64,000 nt of DNA from Bog-473 sp963807675 (lineage in GTDB: Bacteria; Actinomycetota; Acidimicrobiia; Acidimicrobiales; RAAP-2). Position 1 is the stretch's first letter; each line of letters begins with the position of its first letter. Of this stretch, positions 44,717-52,875 are shown one piece after another. The position numbers were made by a program, and so were the translations under genes. The notes under the pieces were generated by a model, which was not told the DNA's origin, searched no databases, and was given only the letters and a program-made list of their open reading frames with translations. Where the stretch lies: contig CAWECP010000002.1 in assembly GCA_963807675.1 (NCBI GenBank), forward strand, positions 783,624 through 847,623, read 5' to 3'.

Positions 44717-46028
44717 GGAGTCGGGGCGGCCCGACCATGCCGGCGGCGATGGTGGCGAAGCTGCGCTCGTCGATGAGGACGAAGCTCCCCGTGATGCGGT
44801 CCGACTCGTAGGGATCGACGGCCAACGGCGTGGCCGTCCGCAGCTTCACGACGCCGATGTCGTTCTCGCGCAGCTCGCTCGCCCCCGCAAGGCGCAGCTC
44901 GTTCACGTCGAACGTTCCTGACACCGCTTCCACCACGACAGGCGTCACCCGCGTCGTGTGTTTTATTCGCAGGCGGTCACCGGCCACCAGGGGCCGTTCC
45001 TGGAACCAGCACACTGTCGCCTCGAAAGCGTCGGTCACCTCGGGCGCCCCCTCCGCTGCCGCGATCAGGTCACCGCGGGATACGTCGAGGTGGTCCGACA
45101 AACGGACCGACACGGACAATCCGACCTCGGCCCGCTGCAGCGGGCCGTCCGCGGTCTCAATGGACCGCACGGTTGTGCGGGCGCCCTGGGGTAGGACGAC
45201 GACGGAATCCCCGACCCGGAAGGAACCACCGTTGACCATGCCCGCGTAGCTGCGCCCACCGCCCGGCTGGCGCAGGACCCACTGCACCGGCAGCCGTGCC
45301 CCACTACCCCGGCTCGTCCCGTTCTGGGCGGCCCATCCGCCGGCCTGGGCGGACTCCAGCGCGTCGAGCACGGTCGGCCCGTCGTACCAGGGCGCGGCGT
45401 CTGAGCGGGTCACCACGTTGTCGCCGTGCAGCGCCGAAATGGGGATGACCGTGCACGACGAGATCCCGAGCCGGTGGGCCAACGCTTCCATTTCGTCGAC
45501 GATGTGCTGGTAGGCCGAGCGGTCCCAGTCGACCAGGTCCATTTTGTTGGCGCAGACGACGAGCTGGTCGACGCCGAGGAGCGCGGCGATGCAGATGTGG
45601 CGCCGCGACTGCTCCCGCAGGCCGGCCGTGGCGTCGACCAAGACGAGGGCCAGGTCGGCGGTCGACGCGCCGGTCGCCATGTTGCGTGTGTACTGGACGT
45701 GGCCTGGACAGTCGGCGATGACGAACTTCCGGTGCGGGGTGGCGGCGTAGCGGTAGGCCACGTCGATCGTGATGCCCTGTTCGCGCTCGGCCCGCAGGCC
45801 GTCAGTGACGAACGAGAGGTCGACCTCGCCTAGACCCCGACGCTCGGACGCGGTCTCAATGGCGGTCAGCTGGTCGTCGAAGAGCTGGCGGGTATCGAAG
45901 AGCAGGCGGCCGATGAGGGTGCTCTTGCCGTCGTCCACCGAGCCGATGGTGGCGAAGCGCAGCAGGTCCATGGTGTCCACGCCGAGCTCGGTGCCGCCGG
46001 CCGGCGGCGAGCCGGGCAGGGTGGTCAT
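44709..46028 (-). CDS. cysN: sulfate adenylyltransferase subunit 1 (GTPase)
   Basis: 439 residues. GTP-hydrolysing subunit of ATP sulfurylase. EF-Tu-like motifs: GSVDDGKSTLIGRLLFDTR (P-loop), DCPGHVQYTRNMATGAS and ANKMDLVDWD. No APS kinase domain is fused, so the product is APS, consistent with the APS-reductase-type cysH opposite. It lies four bases downstream of cysD. Confidence 0.95.
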   Translation of the reverse strand: MTTLPGSPPAGGTELGVDTMDLLRFATIGSVDDGKSTLIGRLLFDTRQLFDDQLTAIETASERRGLGEVDLSFVTDGLRAEREQGITIDVAYRYAATPHRKFVIADCPGHVQYTRNMATGASTADLALVLVDATAGLREQSRRHICIAALLGVDQLVVCANKMDLVDWDRSAYQHIVDEMEALAHRLGISSCTVIPISALHGDNVVTRSDAAPWYDGPTVLDALESAQAGGWAAQNGTSRGSGARLPVQWVLRQPGGGRSYAGMVNGGSFRVGDSVVVLPQGARTTVRSIETADGPLQRAEVGLSVSVRLSDHLDVSRGDLIAAAEGAPEVTDAFEATVCWFQERPLVAGDRLRIKHTTRVTPVVVEAVSGTFDVNELRLAGASELRENDIGVVKLRTATPLAVDPYESDRITGSFVLIDERSFATIAAGMVGPPRLHD

Positions 46029-46032
46029 CGCT

Positions 46033-47034
46033 CTAGAAGTACCCCTCGCGCTTGCGATCCTCCATGGCCGTCTCCGAGAAGCGGTCGTCGGCCCGGGTGG
46101 CGCCCCGCTCGGAGATGCGCGACGAGCTGATCTCCCGGATGATGTCCTCGACCGTCTCGGCGTCCGAGCGCACGGCGCCCGTGCACGTGGCGTCGCCGAC
46201 GGTGCGGAAGCGCACCGTCTCCTTGCGCGCCTCCTCGCCCTGCTGCGGTATGACCCACTCGCTCAAGGCGAGCAGCATGCCGTCGCGCTCGACCACCTCG
46301 CGCTCGTGCGCGTAGTAGATGGAGGGCAGCTCGATCTGCTCGCGCCTGATGTATTGCCAGATGTCGAGTTCGGTCCAGTCCGACAACGGGAAGGCGCGCA
46401 GGTGCTCACCTGGCCGCACGGTGCCCTGGTACAGCTGCCACAGTTCGGGGCGCTGGCGCTTGGGGTCCCATTGGCCGAACGAGTCGCGGAACGACAGCAC
46501 GCGCTCCTTGGCCCGGGCCTTGTCCTCGTCGCGGCGCGCCCCACCGAAGGCGGCGTCGAACTGGTTGGCGTTGATGGCATCGAGGAGCGAGGTCGTCTGC
46601 AGCCGGTTGCGCGACGCTCCAGACCCGGGGTCGGCCACCCGGCCCTGGTCGATTGAGTCCTGCACCTTGGCCACCAGGAGGCGAGCCCCCTCGGCTTCCA
46701 CCTGCGCGTCGCGGTAGGCCAGCACCTCGGGGAAGTTGTGGCCGGTGTCCACGTGGAGCACGGGGAAGGGCATGCGTCCCGGCCGGAAGGCCTTCGATGC
46801 CAGGTGGAGCAGGACCGCCGAGTCTTTGCCCCCGCTGAACAGGAGGACAGGGCGCTCCGACTCGGCTGCCACCTCGCGGATGATGAAGATGGCGAGCGAT
46901 TCGAGCTGGTCGAGGTGGCCCAGCGGGTGCTCGACGGGCCTGACCAGGGCGGTTACGGACGCCCCGACCCCCTCGGGGCCGGGCGACACGGCAGTATTGG
47001 CCTGGGGGGAGATCAGGGCGGAAGCGGTGTCCAT
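46033..47034 (-). CDS. cysD: sulfate adenylyltransferase subunit 2
   Basis: 333 residues from ATG 47034 (GAGG seven bases upstream). PP-loop ATPase forming APS from ATP and sulfate. Motifs: VLLFSGGKDSAVLLHLASKA, VLHVDTGHNFPEVLAYRD, GARRDEDKARAKER and the C-terminal EDRKREGYF. First gene of the leftward cysDN-siroheme operon, divergent from cysH. Confidence 0.95.
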   Translation of the reverse strand: MDTASALISPQANTAVSPGPEGVGASVTALVRPVEHPLGHLDQLESLAIFIIREVAAESERPVLLFSGGKDSAVLLHLASKAFRPGRMPFPVLHVDTGHNFPEVLAYRDAQVEAEGARLLVAKVQDSIDQGRVADPGSGASRNRLQTTSLLDAINANQFDAAFGGARRDEDKARAKERVLSFRDSFGQWDPKRQRPELWQLYQGTVRPGEHLRAFPLSDWTELDIWQYIRREQIELPSIYYAHEREVVERDGMLLALSEWVIPQQGEEARKETVRFRTVGDATCTGAVRSDAETVEDIIREISSSRISERGATRADDRFSETAMEDRKREGYF

Positions 47035-47052
47035 TCGGGGACCTCTACAAAT

Positions 47053-47077
47053 CATGACTAGTTTGGTCATGTATACT
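47053..47077 (+). promoter_or_regulatory. divergent cys promoter region with inverted repeat
   Basis: CATGAC (47053-47058), seven bases and GTCATG (47066-47071) form an inverted repeat. It directly abuts a -10 element TATACT (47072-47077) reading towards cysH, and lies 19-37 bases upstream of the cysD ATG. A regulator bound here could control both operons. No -35 is obvious for cysH, which suggests activator dependence. Confidence 0.6.
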
Positions 47078-47094
47078 AACGCCTGTATTCGGAC

Positions 47095-47160
47095 AAGCGT
47101 CAAGCGCCGGCGGCGAGGCCCCGGGACGGTCCGGCAGCCTCCAGGGAGAAGGTGAGGATC
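47095..47160 (+). promoter_or_regulatory. candidate structured leader of cysH, S-box (SAM riboswitch)-like
   Basis: The GC-rich leader contains GCCGGCGGCGAGGCCCCGGG, then GGTCCGGCAGCCTCC and GAGAAGGTGAGG. The order and spacing resemble the core of actinobacterial SAM-I/SAM-IV riboswitches (GCCAGCG..AAGCCCCGG..CCGGCAACCCTCC..GGTG). CCTCC can pair with the ribosome site GGGAG/GAGG just before the start. Identification is from memory of the motif, without a covariance search. Confidence 0.35.
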
Positions 47161-47835
47161 GTGACCGACACCAATCTGAGCGACCTGAGCACCCAGGAAC
47201 TCGCCCTGGTCAGCAAGGGATTCGAGACGGCTCCGGCCAGCGCGGTCATCCGGTGGGCCCTCGACACGTTCGGCGAGTCGGTAGCGCTGGCCGCCTCCTT
47301 CGAGGACATTGTGCTCATTGACCTGGTCACCGGGGTCGATCCCGGCATGGAAGTCGTTTTCCTCGACACGGAGGCGCACTTCCCCGAGACCCTCGACTTC
47401 GTCCAGCGGGTGCAGGCCCGTTACGGGCTGAACCTCACGGTGACCAAGCCCGGGCCCGAGGCCGCTGCCCACCCCTGTGGCACCGAGCAATGCTGCCAAT
47501 TCCGCAAGGTGGAGCCCTTGAGGCGTGCTCTCGCCGGCAAGCGAGCCTGGCTCACCTCGCTCAAGCGCTCCGACGGCCCGACGCGTGCCGAGGTGCCGAT
47601 CGTCAGCTGGGACGCCACGTTCGGATTGGTCAAGGTGAACCCACTGGCCACATGGACCGAGAATGACATCACGTCCTACCTGGTCGACCACGATCTACCG
47701 GTGCACCCGCTCATCCCGCGGGGGTACCGCTCCATCGGCTGCGCGCCGACCACTCGGCCGGTGGGCGAGGGGGATGACCCGCGCGCCGGGCGCTGGTCGG
47801 GTCTCGACAAGTCCGAGTGCGGTCTGCACGTCTAG
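47161..47835 (+). CDS. cysH: adenylyl-sulfate (APS) reductase-type CysH with a changed fourth cluster ligand
   Basis: About 224 residues from GTG 47161 (GTG 47152 is in frame, but its ribosome site is too close). Reduces APS (or PAPS) to sulfite. Motifs: ALAASFEDIVLIDLV, VVFLDTEAHFPETLDF, and the catalytic ECGLHV at the C-terminus (Cys about 220). The CC pair of [4Fe-4S] APS reductases is present (EQCCQFRKV, residues about 111-112). The second pair should be CxxC but reads GCAPTTRPV: Cys about 194 is present and position 197 is Thr. No APS kinase is nearby, which favours APS as substrate. The stop overlaps the sulfite reductase GTG by one base. Confidence 0.88.
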   Translation: MTDTNLSDLSTQELALVSKGFETAPASAVIRWALDTFGESVALAASFEDIVLIDLVTGVDPGMEVVFLDTEAHFPETLDFVQRVQARYGLNLTVTKPGPEAAAHPCGTEQCCQFRKVEPLRRALAGKRAWLTSLKRSDGPTRAEVPIVSWDATFGLVKVNPLATWTENDITSYLVDHDLPVHPLIPRGYRSIGCAPTTRPVGEGDDPRAGRWSGLDKSECGLHV

Positions 47836-49553
47836 TGCCGCGTGACCTCGACAATCCCTATGGGATGCAGTTCCGGGGTCGCCGCGACCGTGGACTCAAG
47901 TTCATCCGCCCGTATCGCAACATCGGAGAGCTGAACAACGTCGAGCAGTTGAAGCTGGCGCGCCACCCTTTCGAGGTGGCGCAGGCGGTCATCGACACCT
48001 ATTCGAAGCAGGGACCGGCGTCGATCAACCAGGTTCCGGGCGAGCAGGAGCGGCTCAAGTGGGTTGGCATGTATCCGCAACGCCAAGGCGGCGACGCCTT
48101 CATGATGCGGATCAAGGTGCCGGGAGGCGTCATGACGGCGGCTCAGGTGCGCGAAATCGGCGTGGCCGCCGACGCGTTCGCCGAGGGACCGGACGACAGC
48201 CCCGTGTTCGGCAACCGCTACGTTGACCTCACGACGCGCCAGGACATTCAGCTGCACTGGATCCGCATTGCCGACGTACCGCGGATTTGGCAGCGTTTCT
48301 GGGAGGTCGGGCTCACCACGGTGCAAGCCTGCGGGGACTCCGCCCGCAATGTGTGCGCGTGTCCCGTGTCGGGCATCGACGCCGGGGAGGTAGTCGAAGC
48401 GTTCCCGGTGGCGCAGGCCATCTCTGCCTTCTTCACGGGGAACCGCGAGTACGCGAACCTGCCGCGCAAGTGGAAGGTCGCCGTCACGGGTTGCACCGAG
48501 GACTGCGCGCGGGTCGAGATCAACGACGTCGGACTCTGGCCGGCCGAGCAATCCGATGGTGCGGTGGGCTTCAACGTGCTCGTCGGTGGCGGGCTGTCGG
48601 ACGGGGAGCGCATGGCGTCCGACATCGACCTCTTCATCCGACCGGACCAGGCGGTCGAGCTGTGCCGGGGGGTGGCCCAGCTCTTCGGCGAGCTCGGCAA
48701 CCGCGAGAACCGCGGGCTGGCCCGCATGCGCTACCTGGTGCAGGAGCTAGGTCCCGAGGGGTTCCGCGCCGCGCTGGACGAGCGGACCAACTTCACGCTC
48801 GAGCCGGCGGGGCGCGAGCTGACCAGCCGTTTCCGGGGCGACCACGTGGGCGTCCATGCCCAGAAGCAGGCCGGCCTCGTCTATGTGGGCTGCTCCGTCC
48901 CGGTGGGACGGATGCACGGCATCGAACTGGTGGAGCTGGCCCGCCTGGCCGAGACCTACGGCGACGGCGGGGTGCGCATCGGCACGGATCAGAACTTCAT
49001 CGTCTCGGGGGTCTCCGAGGATCGGCTCGACGAGCTCCTGGCCGAGCCTCTCATGCAGACCTACTCGCCGTTCCCCGGCCCCTTCGAGCGCGGCGTCGTG
49101 GCGTGCACCGGCTCCGAGTTCTGCCGCTTCGCCGTGGTCGAGACCAAGGAGCGCGCCGTGAAGTGGGCCCGGGCGCTCGACGCCCAATTGTCTGACGGTG
49201 ATCAGCGCGATGCGGGCGTCATCCGCATGCACTTCTCGGGCTGCTCGGCGTCGTGCGCCCAGCCGCAGATCGCCGACATCGGGTTCCGGGGTGACATCGC
49301 ACACGTTGACGAGCACATCGAGGAGGCGGTCGACATCGGCCTGGGCGGCTCGCTCGGGCCCGATGCGGCGTTCATCGACTGGGTCGAGGGTGCCATGCCC
49401 GTGGACCGCGTGCCCGGCGCCCTCTTGCGCATCGTCACCCGCTACCGGGACGAGCACCGCCCGGGAGAGCCCTTCTACCTCTGGGCGCGGCGCACCGCGC
49501 CCGACGAGCTGCGCTCGACCCTGGTCGGCGCCTCCGAGGCGGTGACGCTGTGA
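47835..49553 (+). CDS. siroheme-[4Fe-4S] nitrite/sulfite reductase
   Basis: 572 residues. Six-electron reduction of sulfite to sulfide in the assimilatory pathway. The two-fold repeated reductase fold is visible. The first half has GNRYVDLTTRQDIQLHWI, ACGDSARNVCACPVSG and GCTEDCARVEINDVG. The second half has IGTDQNFIVSGVSEDRLDEL. Cofactor cysteines are ACTGSEFC (about 424 and 430) and GCSASC (about 470 and 474). GTG 47835 overlaps the cysH stop; its end overlaps the FrhB-like gene by GTGA. No flavoprotein CysJ is encoded, so electrons must come from ferredoxin or from the adjacent F420-type protein. Confidence 0.9.
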   Translation: MPRDLDNPYGMQFRGRRDRGLKFIRPYRNIGELNNVEQLKLARHPFEVAQAVIDTYSKQGPASINQVPGEQERLKWVGMYPQRQGGDAFMMRIKVPGGVMTAAQVREIGVAADAFAEGPDDSPVFGNRYVDLTTRQDIQLHWIRIADVPRIWQRFWEVGLTTVQACGDSARNVCACPVSGIDAGEVVEAFPVAQAISAFFTGNREYANLPRKWKVAVTGCTEDCARVEINDVGLWPAEQSDGAVGFNVLVGGGLSDGERMASDIDLFIRPDQAVELCRGVAQLFGELGNRENRGLARMRYLVQELGPEGFRAALDERTNFTLEPAGRELTSRFRGDHVGVHAQKQAGLVYVGCSVPVGRMHGIELVELARLAETYGDGGVRIGTDQNFIVSGVSEDRLDELLAEPLMQTYSPFPGPFERGVVACTGSEFCRFAVVETKERAVKWARALDAQLSDGDQRDAGVIRMHFSGCSASCAQPQIADIGFRGDIAHVDEHIEEAVDIGLGGSLGPDAAFIDWVEGAMPVDRVPGALLRIVTRYRDEHRPGEPFYLWARRTAPDELRSTLVGASEAVTL

Positions 49554-50821
49554 AGCGCTATCGCCTCAGGGAGCAGATGAACGGGATCCCCGAGCCCCCC
49601 GGGAAGGTGTGGTTCTGGGAGCTCGAGGCTGGGGTGATCGACGCCAACCGGTGCATCCAGTGCGGCACCTGCGTCGCCGTGTGCCCGTCGAACTCCATCG
49701 GCATCGATGAGGACACGGACCTGCCCGAACTGGTCAAGATGTGCACGGGCTGCTCGCTGTGCTGGGACTTCTGCCCCCGGGGCGGGCTTCGCTACGAGGC
49801 GCTGTGGCCTCCGTCGACGGTCTCGGCGGAGGAGGACGCCGACGTGGTCGCGGCGCAGGTGCGCTCGGACTCGTCCGACACGTACTGGAAGATCAGCGGC
49901 GGCCCCCCGGCGGACGGCCTCGGCGCGGTGGTCGACACGTTCGCCGTGCGGGCCAGCGCCCTCTACGACGACGTGCAGGACGGCGGTGCGGTCAGCGCGC
50001 TCCTCATCGGCCTTCTGGCGGCCGGGGAGATCGACGGCGCGCTCGTGTCCAAGCCCAGTCCCGACCCGGACGAGCAGTGGAAGGGCGTGGCCACGATCGC
50101 CACCACACCGGAAGAGGTCCGCGCCGCGTCGGGCAGCTTCTACAACCAGACCATGGCGCTGGCCGAGCTCGATCTCTCGCGTTACGCGCTGCCGCAAAAG
50201 CCGCGCATCGCCGTGGTCGGCACGCCGTGCGAGGTGCAGGGATTGCGGGCCATGCAGGCGCGCCGTTGGCCCACCGGCGCGCATCGGGTGGATGCGGTGG
50301 TCCTGACCATTGCGCTGATGTGCACCAAGAACTTCGACTACGAGGCGTTGACGCTGAGGGAGCTGCGCGACAAGCGCGGGGTCGACCTCGACCGCGTCTC
50401 GAAGATGGACGTGATCCGGGGCCGGATGATCGTGGAGTACCGCGACGGCGAGCTGGCCGTCGACGAGCCCGTCAAGGACTTCCACGGGGCCGCTCTGAAG
50501 GGCTGTGACGAGTGCGCCGACTTCCTGGGGCGCTCGGCGGACATCTCCGTGGGCAGCGTCGGCTCCATGAACGGCTGGACGAGCGTCATCATCCGGACCG
50601 AGCGGGGGCGGTTGGCCTTCCAGGCCGCCCGGTCGAAGCTTGACGTGCGCGGGCTCGACGAGCCGGCTGCACTGCTGCGGCTCGACGCCCTGGACAAAAA
50701 GATCGCGGACCGTTCGCTGCAGCGGAAGCTCGATCCGGACGCGCCGCTCTTCATCGACTTCGAGGAGCACGTGCGGGCCTACGACGGCACGGACCGGCAG
50801 CCGGTCTACATCCGCCATTGA
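49550..50821 (+). CDS. coenzyme F420 hydrogenase/dehydrogenase beta-subunit family protein (FrhB/FpoF-like)
   Basis: 423 residues. Two N-terminal ferredoxin motifs, CIQCGTCVAVCP (Cys about 35, 38, 41, 45) and CTGCSLCWDFCP (about 65, 68, 71, 75), precede an FrhB domain. FrhB-type cluster cysteines are GTPCEVQGL (about 227), CTKNFD (about 258) and GCDECADF (about 319 and 322), followed by ADISVGSVGSMNGW. Family members bind FAD and oxidise F420H2, passing electrons through three [4Fe-4S] clusters. GTG 49550 overlaps the sulfite reductase stop, so the two are translationally coupled. The methanogen enzyme Fsr is a fusion of just these two modules. I infer an F420H2-dependent electron input module for the sulfite reductase. 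Confidence 0.88.
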   Translation: MKRYRLREQMNGIPEPPGKVWFWELEAGVIDANRCIQCGTCVAVCPSNSIGIDEDTDLPELVKMCTGCSLCWDFCPRGGLRYEALWPPSTVSAEEDADVVAAQVRSDSSDTYWKISGGPPADGLGAVVDTFAVRASALYDDVQDGGAVSALLIGLLAAGEIDGALVSKPSPDPDEQWKGVATIATTPEEVRAASGSFYNQTMALAELDLSRYALPQKPRIAVVGTPCEVQGLRAMQARRWPTGAHRVDAVVLTIALMCTKNFDYEALTLRELRDKRGVDLDRVSKMDVIRGRMIVEYRDGELAVDEPVKDFHGAALKGCDECADFLGRSADISVGSVGSMNGWTSVIIRTERGRLAFQAARSKLDVRGLDEPAALLRLDALDKKIADRSLQRKLDPDAPLFIDFEEHVRAYDGTDRQPVYIRH

Positions 50822-51132
50822 GCGTGACCGACGCTCCCGTCCTGCATGTCCCGGACGAGCCGGTGGTCCGGGCCGAAGTCTGGCTGGCCCAGGTTCTCGA
50901 GGGTGCCGAGTTGAAGGCCGTCCTGAGCGACGACGACGGCGTGGCCGACTGGCTGTGGTCGCGCTGGCGCTTCCTGACTTCGTCCGGTTTCAGCCGGGAC
51001 GAATTCGGCCGCATCGTCTCCGGCTACCAGCGGGAGATCTGGCTCTGGCTGGCCGGTGAGCGGACCTGGGCCCAGTGCTGTTCGGGCCTGATCGGCCGCA
51101 TCGCGCGGCGCATCGAGTCGCCGGGGGAGTGA
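50818..51132 (+). CDS. small protein of unknown function in the cys operon
   Basis: About 104 residues from TTG 50818, or 102 from GTG 50824, directly following the FrhB-like stop. Mostly helical, acidic N-terminal half, then DWLWSRWRFLTSSGFSRDEF, YQREIWLWLAGERTWAQCC and IGRIARRI. No cofactor motif is visible except adjacent CC. I do not recognise a family. It is tightly coupled: its TGA overlaps the next GTG by GTGA. It may be an accessory factor of the reductase complex (inference). Confidence 0.65.
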   Translation: MSVTDAPVLHVPDEPVVRAEVWLAQVLEGAELKAVLSDDDGVADWLWSRWRFLTSSGFSRDEFGRIVSGYQREIWLWLAGERTWAQCCSGLIGRIARRIESPGE

Positions 51133-51929
51133 GCAGGCCGGAGCGTGCCGTGCCCGCTCTGGCGCTCAGCGGCGTCACCGTCCGGCGGGACGGCGTGCCG
51201 GTGCTGGCGGGCGTCGACTGGCGGGTCGACGCGGGGGATCGCTGGGTCGTGCTCGGGCCGAACGGATCCGGGAAGACGACACTGCTCCAGGTGGCCGCGG
51301 CTCGCCTCTGGCCAACCTCGGGCGCGGTCGAGATCCTCGGCGCCCGTCTTGGCCACGTCGACGTGCGCGCGCTCCGGCCCCGGGTGGCGTTGGTCAGCGG
51401 CGCCGTGACGCGGCAGCTGCGGACCGATGTGCCCGCACGCGACGTGGTGGCGAGCGGCCGCTACGGCGCGCTCGAGACCTGGTGGAACCGCTACTCGACC
51501 GAGGACTGGGCCAAGGCCGACCAGCTGCTGCGCCGCAACGGGGTGGGCGAGCTAGGTGACCGCTCCTTCGGCGTCATCTCGGAGGGTGAGCGCCAGCAGG
51601 TGCTGTTGGCGCGGGCGTTGATGGGCGACCCGGAGCTGCTCCTGCTCGACGAGCCCTTTGCTGGGCTGGACCTGGGCGCCCGCGAGCGGCTCATTGTGCT
51701 GCTGGCCGCGCTGGCGGCTGACCCGACCAGTCCACCCCTGGTGCTGGTGACGCATCACTGCGAGGAGATCCCTCCAGGCTTCACCCACGGCGGTCTGTTG
51801 CGGTCCGGCCGACTCATGGCCGCCGGTGCGTTGGGCGACGTCATCACGTCGGAGAGCGTTTCGACCTGCTTCGGGGTGCGGGTGACGGTCGGTTGCACCG
51901 ACGGCCGGTGGTGGAGTCGCGCCACCTAG
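51129..51929 (+). CDS. stand-alone ABC transporter ATP-binding protein
   Basis: 266 residues from GTG 51129. Walker A GPNGSGKTTLLQVAA, signature ISEGERQQVLLARAL (SEGER replaces the usual SGGQ), Walker B LLLLDEPFAGLDLG and the switch histidine VLVTHHCEEIP. It resembles the ModF/YbbA-like ATPases that lack partner permeases nearby. No membrane component is encoded next to it. Whether it serves sulfate uptake or a regulatory role is unknown. Confidence 0.82.
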   Translation: MSRPERAVPALALSGVTVRRDGVPVLAGVDWRVDAGDRWVVLGPNGSGKTTLLQVAAARLWPTSGAVEILGARLGHVDVRALRPRVALVSGAVTRQLRTDVPARDVVASGRYGALETWWNRYSTEDWAKADQLLRRNGVGELGDRSFGVISEGERQQVLLARALMGDPELLLLDEPFAGLDLGARERLIVLLAALAADPTSPPLVLVTHHCEEIPPGFTHGGLLRSGRLMAAGALGDVITSESVSTCFGVRVTVGCTDGRWWSRAT

Positions 51930-52062
51930 CGCGCGGCGAGAACCCGTGAGCTGGGCTCCAAGTTGGCTCTTGATTCGGCGCGGCCGGGCGCGCTACAAAC
52001 AACGAAGAGGAGAAGTGCCGATGGGGTCGGCGCTGAGCATTTCCCCAACCATCCACCACTTC

Positions 52063-52087
52063 GAAAAGCCTGTTCAATAGGCTTTTC
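52063..52087. terminator. perfect 9-bp hairpin downstream of the cys operon
   Basis: GAAAAGCCT, loop GTTCAAT, AGGCTTTTC. The 3' arm provides TTTT. It lies 134 bp after the ABC ATPase stop and 30 bp before the next gene. It could terminate the cys operon or act as an operator for the gene at 52117. Confidence 0.5.
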
Positions 52088-52116
52088 AGGTAGAGCGAAG
52101 GTAGGTCGTCGGGGGA

Positions 52117-52809
52117 GTGACGATTTTGATCCTGCTGGTCCTCGTAGCACTGCTATGGATGGCGGTACTGGCACCGAGTGCGTGGCGACGGTTCAGCGAG
52201 CGCCAAGGTGTCGGGTCCATCGACCACTTCCATCATCAGCTCCAATTACTCGAGCACGCCGGTCCCAAGACGGTGGCGCCGGCGTACCGCCTGCACACGG
52301 CGTCCCCGGGCGGAGGTCCTGCGCCGGCCGTGCCGGCTGCTGCCGACGCCTCGAGGCCGAAGCTAGTCCTGCTACGGCGCACCGAGGACGAGACGGCGGC
52401 TGACGTCGACGACAGCGAAGGGGTCCACTACGAGCGGGTAGGGGTGCTCGACCGGCCCGAACCGGTCTGTCTGCCCGAGGTCGGTTCCAATCTGCCCGTC
52501 TACCGCCGCGAGCAGGCGCGCCGTCGTTGCACCGCCTTGTTGCGTTGCCTGTGTGGGTTGGCCATCTCGACGGGCCTCATCGGCATTTTCCCGGGGATGC
52601 ACCTGGCCTGGATCTTCACGGGTCTGAGCGGGTTGGCGGCCCTCGGTCTCGTCGGCCTGATGGCCTACGCGCGCGAGATCGAGGCCCAACAGAGCGCCCG
52701 CCGCGCCCGGTCCGCCTACGTGCCCCGCGCCGTCGAGCCGACCACCGCCGGCTACCCCGGCGCCTGGGACGACGACGAGCGGTTCGAGCCCCAGGCCGCC
52801 GCCCTCTGA
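52117..52809 (+). CDS. membrane protein of unknown function
   Basis: 230 residues from GTG 52117. An N-terminal helix (TILILLVLVALLWMAVLAP) is followed by a soluble segment of about 110 residues and then two helices (CLCGLAISTGLIGIFPG and LAWIFTGLSGLAALGLVGLMA). The C-terminal tail is Arg- then Asp/Glu-rich. The WRRFSERQGVGSIDHFHHQL region after the first helix is the most distinctive part. No function can be assigned. Confidence 0.65.
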   Translation: MTILILLVLVALLWMAVLAPSAWRRFSERQGVGSIDHFHHQLQLLEHAGPKTVAPAYRLHTASPGGGPAPAVPAAADASRPKLVLLRRTEDETAADVDDSEGVHYERVGVLDRPEPVCLPEVGSNLPVYRREQARRRCTALLRCLCGLAISTGLIGIFPGMHLAWIFTGLSGLAALGLVGLMAYAREIEAQQSARRARSAYVPRAVEPTTAGYPGAWDDDERFEPQAAAL

Positions 52810-52875
52810 TCAGCCTCTTTGGCGGATTGATCCGCTCCGAGGGGCTCTGGGTCGCCGAGTAATCTCGGTGCTGCC

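Noticed and set aside
49550..50821. Dissimilatory sulfur metabolism (Dsr-type) locus
   Set aside because: The neighbours are cysD, cysN, cysH and a siroheme dehydrogenase, there is no dsrC, dsrM-P or aprAB, and the reductase is a single-chain assimilatory type.
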